Positions 13,301 to 22,500 of a stretch of DNA of 64,000 nt are shown here, piece by piece (the stretch's first letter is position 1; each line of letters opens with the position of its first letter). The notes beneath the pieces are model-generated. The model searched no databases, was not told where the DNA came from, and was given only the letters and a program-made list of their open reading frames with translations. The translations under genes and the position numbers were made by a program. Source of the stretch: Tanytarsus gracilentus (Eukaryota; Arthropoda; Insecta; Diptera; Chironomidae); assembly GCA_038502055.1 (NCBI GenBank), contig JAXRKN010000032.1:186001-250000 (forward strand). Direction: 5' to 3'.

Positions 13301-16300
13301 AGAAATTCTGCAGAAATTCTGGATAAATTCTGCAGAAATTCTGGAGAAATAAATTTCTGGAGAATTTCTGGAGAAAATATTCTGGAGAAATTCTGGAGAA
13401 TTTTTTTTCTGGAGAATTTCTGGAGAAAATATTCTGGAGAATTTCTGGAGAAAATATTCTGGAGAAATTCTGGAGATATTTTTTTTCTGGAGAATTTCTG
13501 GAGAAAATATTCTGGAGAAATTCTGGAGAAATTTTTTTCTGCAACCTAATTTGTGACCTGGTCGTCGATCCGGCAGTAAATTTCATGGAAAATTTAAGAA
13601 ATTTTTGTGGAAAATACTGTCAATTTTATCTTTCCATAGAGTTTTCTATCGACCTTTTTTTGGAATTTTATTATTTAAATTTTTAATTTTATTTACAACA
13701 AAAAAATCAACAATCTTAAGCGAGAAGTGTGAGTTTGGGGTTATTAGGTTAGAGTTATAAAAAAAGAATAAAATTTAATGTAAAAAATTGGGGCTATTTT
13801 GAAAAAATAATTTTTCCTAAACTTGAATTTCCATTTAAACTAAAATTTAACCTCTTCCTATTCCTTTTAAAAAGAACAAAAATTTCCTCTTCTCTTTATC
13901 CTTTTAAAAAGACATTTACTCTTCCCCTTCTTTAAAAGCAATTTAAGTGTAAATTTGAAGCATATTTGAAAAACGCTGAGACTAAAATAAAAAGGCCTGC
14001 CTGCTTCGCATAAATTTACTGTTTATTTTTTTTTCAAAAACTTATGGTTAAAAATTAAAATAAGTTTTAATTCTTCTTGTCCTTTCGCCAATACACTTTT
14101 TTTTTGTGATTATTATAAAATTATTAAATAATAAAAAATTATGGAAATTGATGAATCTATGAAATTCAATGGAATTTTTAATGGTTTTTTCATGCTTTTC
14201 ATCGACGACTAGGTCCCAATTTAGGTTGCAGAATTCTGGAGAATTTCTTCAGAAAAAAATTTCTCCAGAATTTCTCCAGAATATTTTCTCCAGAAATTTA
14301 TTTCTCCAGAATTTCTCCAGAATATTTTCTCCAGAAATTCTCCAGAAATTTATTTCTCCAGAATTTCTCCAGAATGTTTTCTCCAGAATTTCTCCAGAAA
14401 TTTATTTCTCCAGAATTTCTGCAGAATTTCTCCAGATTTTCTCCAGAAATTCTGTGCTGTGACTGACCCATAATCTACTGGAGTTCGTGATGACAGTTAT
14501 TCAATTCGATTTGCTCGATTGTAAACAATCGTCATCCATTTATGGAAAGTTTATTACTCCGCGTTATATTTTTGTCCTGATTTTTGTATTCCATTATTAT
14601 ACTTATTAGACAGCATTATATTAATGTTGATTGATTCTTATGGTGCGATGAATAGTTGTTCGTGTGGCTCACCCATAAAGGCGCAAGCGATTATAAAATT
14701 CATTTAGAAAGGAATTTCAGGAAGATTGGCAAGGATTGATAGGCTTAAAATAGATTAAATGTTTTGTAAAATATTAAGCTTAATTAATTCATATTTTTAT
14801 ACAATGCTGAAGTTGCCACACCTTTCCCTTTTCTCATTTTACTGACTTAGACCTTGCACGGTGGCCATAATCGGATAATAAGGCGATAGTGTTCTAAAAA
14901 GCGTTCTTATGAAGGCCAAAAGGCACGAAAATAATAATAATATGAGCTTTATGTCTGCAAAAAAATTTTAAATAAGTTTGCGAAATAGCTAACAAAAAGC
15001 CACTGCTAATCCCGTTGGTTGTCGCTAATGCTGTCAGATTCTAAACTAAATTTTATGCCTTGTTTATTTGGATTGAGAATTTCGAGCAATACTCGATTGA
15101 ATTATTGACTCTTTGCGGAATTTAATTTAATAAGCTAATTTTTTCCCTTACACATATCTATAAATACTTAACTGAATGGGAGGCCGTTAGAGGACATAGA
15201 CGACATAACTGGTTTTTTCTTCATTGGCCGATGCCAAAGAATGTGCGAGAAATACGCGGAGTTTTTTTCAGATCGGTCTGAAATTTGGATATTATTTTGA
15301 CACTTTTATATTTGTCTTTTAGAGTACAGTAGAATAATACCAAAGTCAAACCTTCTAAATAAATTCGATTTGCCTGTGAATTGACAATTGGCACAGGAAA
15401 GGTAATTAATTGACACTCCTGCCTTTTAATTACCATCTTATAGCCTTCACAATGCCAATTTGGTACCATTATTTTGCCGCTTGTCTTTTAGTTTCCTTTT
15501 TAAAACCAAACATGAAACATTGCATTTTCGATAACCACGTTATCATCCTCAGAAATCACGATACACACTGAGAGTCTCTCAGTGATTGTCAAATGTTGAT
15601 GCGAGCAATTCCAAATAAAGGTGATTGAATCGGCGCTTACCTTCATTCATGCTACTTTCGCTGTTATTGATAAAATAGCTCTCCCATGAGTTCAGTTCAA
15701 AGACATTAGTAACTTCTCTCACCAATTTTTATTGAGTGTCCATTTTCAATGCAATGTTTTGCAATTGCTGATTTTGTTGGTTGATTTAGTTCCAGTGCTG
15801 CCTCATGTTCATCCCATCTCTTTTTTATTCTCCTCCTTGATTGTCCATAATACTCTTCCTGAGGAAAATTGTTCATCAGCATCATTCTGTCATCATTACT
15901 GTTTTCACCTGATTTTCCCTTAGCAAAGTCGTCTTTGAATCCTTTGAAATTTTCTTAAACTTTTTTTGCACTCTCATTATGACATCAATTTTATATCCAT
16001 GGACCTCGGCGGCCTGATATATATATGTACTTTTTTTATTTGGTTTGTAAGTAGTGGGTTTTTTTTTTTATCGGAATGAAAATTGTCGTTTTCTTTATTT
16101 AACTAAGCTTTTCTCCCTTTCTTACTATTAGCAAATCCAGGAATGGCAATTGACCATTTTCTTCTTTGATAAACTGAATTTTGGGTAAGTTGTTTGAAAT
16201 TATTTGATTTTGAATTTTAATATAGTTTTTTCAAAAAATCTATTTAAAAATAATCAAATTAAAAAAAAAACTCTCGCGTATTTCTCGTACATGCCAAAGA

Positions 16301-19300
16301 CCTGTCAGTATTTTTTGCGGTCGAGATGTAAATCTCAATAATGAAATTGAAAGTTTTTTGAACCACTTGCGCATGGCACAGATTTAACGCTTGATGATGC
16401 ATTTTTAAAATAAAATAAAAGACATCTTAAAAATGTCCTCTAACTGATTATCACAACTCATAAACCATTGCATAAATAATTAAGAATAAGTTAATGTCAA
16501 TTAAATAATTAAATATTATTTTGAAAATTAATGTTTACGATGGCCTTATTTCACTTTTTAAGAGTGATCATGATTTCATGGTTCTTTTGATCGTTTGACA
16601 TTTTGTCGCTTTTTTAACCGCCGTTAACATAACTCGTAAGAAAATGTTTTTTTTGCTGCAAGGCGTCTTAGGCTAATTTACATAATTTTAGTTTCTCGAT
16701 ATCCGCATTCGTGGATATAAAAAAACTAAATATTCTTAGATGTTGAGGTTTATTTTTTTGCCTGGAAACAAAAAGACAAATTATCAAAAATGTATTTATA
16801 CAAACGAAAAAAGTCTTAATATAGAATTTTTTTTTTTTAAAAAAAGTTTCTGTCTATAAAATTATATATTTTTTTAAAAACTGTGCGTTCTTTAGATCTA
16901 AATTGTAAAATGATGCGATCAGTAAGCACGTTGATTATCGTCATTTCATTAAACGGCTTCTATAAATGAAAGGGAACTTATTAATGAGTGGATGGATCCG
17001 TTTTTTAATTAGATTTCAAAGAGTTGCAACTCGGAAATAAAATTACAAAAAAAAATATTTGTGAGAAAAATGTAGACAAATTTAGTTTTTGCCAAGTGCA
17101 GACTCACTCGGCTATTCAATACTAATGCAACTTTTAACAATACAACCTTAATTTTTAAAATCTTCTAACGCTGCAATTTACATAAATAAGTTGCCTTTCC
17201 TATAATTTTATAACACAGCGGCCTTGAGATGAACTTTTTTCGTTTGTATGGAATGATCATGTAGGAAAAAAATTGCGAGAGCGCGAAAAACGAAATGTCA
17301 ATTGACGTCCTTGTAAATCGATGATCCAAGCTTCGGAAAGTGCACACATACGGCTGCAGCTGTACATAAACAAAAAAGCTAAAACAGTTTCAAATTTGTG
17401 AAGAAAACCTTTGATGACAGCCTTCTCTCTTGTATCGTTCACCGGAGATGAATGTGAGAAAATCGACGAGTATGGAGAGTTGTGACAGTTAAATAAATAA
17501 CTTTTTTTCTTTAACTAGAGCTCAGTCTGTCCATTTTGTTTTTCGTATAACTTAAAACCTGTATGGTATGTTGCTGATATTATTGTTGTTCACCATGTAC
17601 AGCTCCGTAGATTAATATAGGCTCAAGGAAAACATGAATCAACTTTAGTTCTTTCTTACTCTTGGAAAACAACTCTACATTGACCATCACAGCCAGCTAT
17701 ACATTTTTTGATTTTTTCTCGCGTCGCTTCCTTCACGATACTTTGGGAGTTTTATTTTATGAACTTGAAATTTGACTTTCATACACTTGTATGAATGAAT
17801 CAAGGGGTGAGAATTTCAATTTTTAATGTACGTGAATGTATAGGAACGTGTACATAAATGTACTTAATTGTCACTAAATGTACTTAGATATATGGAAGCG
17901 TGTCCGTAAATGTGCGTGTACGTACATTTTAATATATCTTCATATTACTTTAGTTTGTTAAAAACAAGCTAAACTTTTAAACCTTTTTTAATCAAAAAAT
18001 TATAGTTTACTTAATATTTACTCATTTTGATTATTTGAACTTAAAAATTTATTATTAATCGATATTTAAAAAATTAAAATTTTATTCTTTTAATGAGGAT
18101 CTACGTTATGTATCACCGGACTTGCAGATTAATCGGCCGATCGCTTACAAATTTTTTTAACTGCCGATTTATCGATTATTTAGTCTGCCGATTGAACGGC
18201 TAATTTTAATCTGCAGATTATTGAGCAATTTTTTAATCTGCAGATAAAAAATTAAATACAAATTTATTTTTATATATTTTTGCCATAAACTATCAAAATA
18301 AATAGGGAAATAAAAAACACACCCATACCCACTAATTACGTTGAAAAAAAAATTAAAAGACTTGGATCTCGTTGAGGGGTTAGATTTTTGAAAGCTATGT
18401 AAATTTAAAATATGTTGCAATATTTTATAAAAAATGACGTAACTTCTCTAACAATTACTTACAGAACAATTAATTAAATAGTTTTTAGTATTTATATACT
18501 CTTGCTAATTATTTTAAAATAAAATAATTGTCTTTTGTTAATTTTTAAAAAACTGAATTAATAAATTTAGTTGTATGTTGTGACGTTATTTATTTATGGT
18601 CACAAACAATTTTTTTAATGGGGCAAATACAAAAAACCTCACTTTTTAAAAAATTTCCTAAAATGCAAATTGTTGTTTAATATATGTAAAAATTGTCGTC
18701 AAGTTCCGTTTAAGGAAAGTTGTGGAATTTTCAAGGAATTTATTTTCCATCAAAATTCCGTCAAGTTCCATTAAAGGAAAGTTTTGGAATTTTTAAGGAA
18801 TTCATTTTCCATCAAAATTCCGTCAATTTCCGTTTAGGAAGCAGATGGAATTTTTAAGAAATTTATCTTCCATCAAAATTCCGTCAAGTTCCGTTAAGGA
18901 AAGTTTTCTTTAAAAAAAGATCATTAACTTCAAAAGTATAAAAAAAGTTTGGAGCATAGTGTAATTTTTTTATTTTAAATTTTTGTGTCCCGGATTTTTA
19001 CGAAAAACTTGTGGCAGCCCTATTTTTAATCCAGTTTTAATCACAATTCTCAGGAAGAGATTTTAACCTCATAGACCGTGCAACATTACAATTAACCTTA
19101 ATGGCATTTAGGAGCTAAACAACATTGAATTTTTAATCTTTTCCTCAGGGTGTCAAATTAAAAATGGATGATGCGGGAAATATTTTGATTCGTCGCTACG
19201 GAAAAGGCAATGTGTATATAAAATCAACGTCAAGTTCAGCAAACGAAGAAACAGCAATTGGAGCAGATGTGCTTAAAGCGCCAAATCAATGCTTGGAAAT

Positions 19301-19592
19301 TGAGAAAGTCTATAAGGTTCGCAGCTTGAACTTTACTTAATAACCCCACTGCAAATAAACCAGAAATTTTCTTCACCCTCTTTCTTTTTCTAGATCTTTG
19401 ACATGAAAAAATTCCAAGCGAATGTAAATCGAGAATTGAGTCGCGCTTATCCCGATCGTCGCCGCCTCGAGACGCAATGTTTATCTATAATAAACTTTGT
19501 GAAGTCAGAGAGTGACGTTCTTGAGTGTCCCATTTGGGTAATGATTATCAATATCGTGGCGATGGACATGATAAAGAGCAAATTGCCTCCAG
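10392..19592 (+). CDS. MH2-coding exons of gene A (four exons)
   Basis: Four exons encode the whole visible MH2 domain. Exon 10392-10549 ends with a split Arg codon (AG|A). Exon 11970-12042 ends at GGTCAA before GTGAGT. Exons 19149-19316 and 19394-19592 are separated by a 77-bp intron; the last exon ends in a split Gly codon (G|GC). Lengths of 158, 73, 168 and 199 bases are identical to the four MH2 exons of gene B, which strongly supports every boundary. The two long introns (10550-11969 and 12043-19148) carry repeats only. Confidence 0.88.
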
Positions 19593-22500
19593 GTAAGATT
19601 AACTTTATATGCATATAATTTTACAATTAAATGTTTGTGGTGAACGTGTTAAGTTAGTAATTCAATTAGTTAAGTTAATAAAACGTCTTGTCGCAAAATT
19701 GCTTGATTGCATTTTTGTAATGTCTTAATCGTGTCCATTTTATCTTGAATGTACTAATGTAACTTTTGTTCTGTCTCACTTTAATATTCCGTCTATAATT
19801 ATTTTAGCATTCAACGCTTATAATTGCGATCAATTTTAACATTTATATTTTTCTATTTTACACATTGAATTCCTAATTCAGTTTCATTCATTCAAATATG
19901 AAATTATAACCCAGTAATATCACCGTGATATTTCCAAAAGAGCTCGAGAGGGAAAGGGAAAAGATTGTTAGAGATTCATGAACACAATTGGGTCTGAAAT
20001 ACTTGAAAGTGAGGCCATACGCGAGCAAGTGGTTTATGTTTATTTAAATTACTTTATTAAATCTTGCATCACTCTTGTCAAGAAATGAATGAGTTGAAAA
20101 ATTTGTGAGTGAGAGAGGAGTTAAACAAGAGATGATTTCAGAAATATTCCATTCAAAATCAATATTAAGAGGGAGCAGGCAATTAAGTGGAATGGACCAC
20201 AATTGTGCACAAGCGAAATACATTTAGATCAAACATTACTAATAAGGTGTTCGCAGGTGAAATCAAAATAGATTATATATGAGTGTCATTGACTAATCTG
20301 TTAAAGAAATTGTGCGTAAAATTTTGTATGCAGATGAAAATTAATAATTTTTGTCAAACTGATTTTTCAAGGATTGATTTTTTCAACTTTATATAAAATC
20401 ACGTGAAAAAGATTTAAAAAATTCACAAAAAATCGATTACCTTCATCGTTTGATCTTCAATATGTGTGTCAGCTTTCATATACATACACAAAATTCAATT
20501 GGCACAAAAAGTGAGGGATATAAGAAGATATTTTTATACATAGACGCTTAAAAAAGATCAATGACATATTAAAGAGTTTGTGTGTGTGTATTAATTAAAG
20601 GTGAGAAATCAATACACACGTTGAAAGAGAAGACGAAGCTATACGTTCGATAGACAAGATTGATGGAAGAAAAAAGTTTGTTACGCAAATTTGTTTTATG
20701 CATATATATAAAAACCACTCTTTAAAAAGCTCGGAGAGAAACAATGATATATTTCGAAATCATCGCCAGAAGGAGATGTTCAGTTTCAATCAAGTCTTAT
20801 TGAAATTTGCAGGTCTTCCTTTTTGTCTAATTGGTTTGCGTTAAATGTCATTGCATGTTATTTAAATATCAATTTTAATTTTTATAGCTCCGCTATATAT
20901 TAATTTTGGATTTTTCCAAAACCTGTTTTCGACCCCTAGTGCCAAGACATTACATTGTGCAGTATCAAAACATATACTCAAATGATAGGCCTAGTCAAAC
21001 CCTACAAACTGGCGAAAACAGATTTGAAATCGGTTGATCCTACGAGGAGTTAGAGCCATTTAAGTCATCTTACTTTCTCACTTTCTCACTTTCTTACTTT
21101 CTTACGATCTTAGTGAACGCCATATCTCAAGAACGGCTGGTCGGATTTGACTCGGGTTTGTGGCTAAAGATCGGGTTTTGGCTCTAGTTGTGCAAGAAGT
21201 ATTTAGTTTTGAGGTACGACCCTCCAAGGACCGTCCCTGAGTGCAAAAATGTCCTTTTTCATACAAATTTTTACTTATATGGCTTCATGGGTATCGTTGA
21301 ACTCGTTTTTGCATCAGGAATCGATTGACATTGATTATTTTTGAGGAATGTCCATCATGGCCGGCCAGGAGTGCCACTAATGTCCATTTTTCAGAACTAT
21401 GACTTCATGTATGTCGTTGAACTCGTTATTGCATCAGGAATCGATTGACATTAATGATTTTTGAGGAATGTCCATCATGGTCGGCCAGGAATGCCACTAA
21501 TGTCCATTTTTCAGAACTATGGCTTCATGTATGTCGTTGAACTCGTTATTGCATCAGTAATCGATTGACATTGACGATTTTTGAGGAATGTTCATCATGG
21601 TCGGCCAGGAGTGCCTCTAATGTCCATTTTTCAGAACTATGGCTTCATGTATGTCGTTGAATTCGTTATTGCATCAGGAATCGATTGACATTAATGATTT
21701 TTGAGGAATGTCCATCATGGTCGGCCAGGAATGCCACTAATGTCCATTTTTCAGAACTATGGCTTCATGTATGTCGTTGAACTCGTTATTGCATCAGTAA
21801 TCGATTGACATTGACGATTTTTGAAGAATGTTCCTCATGGTCGGCCAGGAGTGCCACTAATGTCCATTTTTTCAGAACTATGACTTCATGTATGTCGTTG
21901 AACTCGTTATTGCATCAGGAATCGATTGACATTGATGATTTTTGAGGAATGTCCATCATGGCCGGCCAGGAGTGCCACTAATGCCCATTGCAACGGAGTA
22001 GGGTACTAATCTATGCGGAGCTATTGGAAATGGCAACGCCGTTTGCAGACCCATCTTGTTTATTTAAGAAATGAAAAAAATCTTAGCTGTTTTGAAAAGA
22101 GCTTGAATTAAACGATCATGAAATAGAAAAATTTAAAAGTAAATAACTAAACACATAGTTTGTTTTATGAAACTTTGTAAAAAAAACTACTTAAAACTCA
22201 TTGATTTTCCACCCTTCTCTCTTACTCCCACACAATCCTAATAAATTTCTCTACGAGGGGATAACGAGAGAGCCGAATTGATTTAGGCAAATTAAATATT
22301 TTGTAGGCAAAACAAATTTTTCTCGGCATTTACATAAAATTTTAGGCGTTCTCAGCAAAAATCGGCAATTCGGCGTTCTCGTTATCCCCTCGCTTAAAAA
22401 TTACCCAGAAATTACCTAACAAAAGTAATGATGTTTCTTACAGTAAAAATTATAATTATGTTAGTCTATCGACACACATGCAAAAAAGTCACACGCAGCT

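Noticed and set aside
13199..13586. Long reading frames on both strands rich in EKFWRNS or SPEFLQN repeats
   Set aside because: They are translations of the TTCTGGAGAAA satellite arm of a foldback element. The same effect occurs at 14169-14462.
21281..21985. CRISPR-like regular array
   Set aside because: The whole 120-bp unit repeats with no unique spacers, in a eukaryotic transposon.
22254..22392. Assignment of the CGAGGGGATAACGAGA element to hAT
   Set aside because: No 8-bp direct repeat was found at its flanks.
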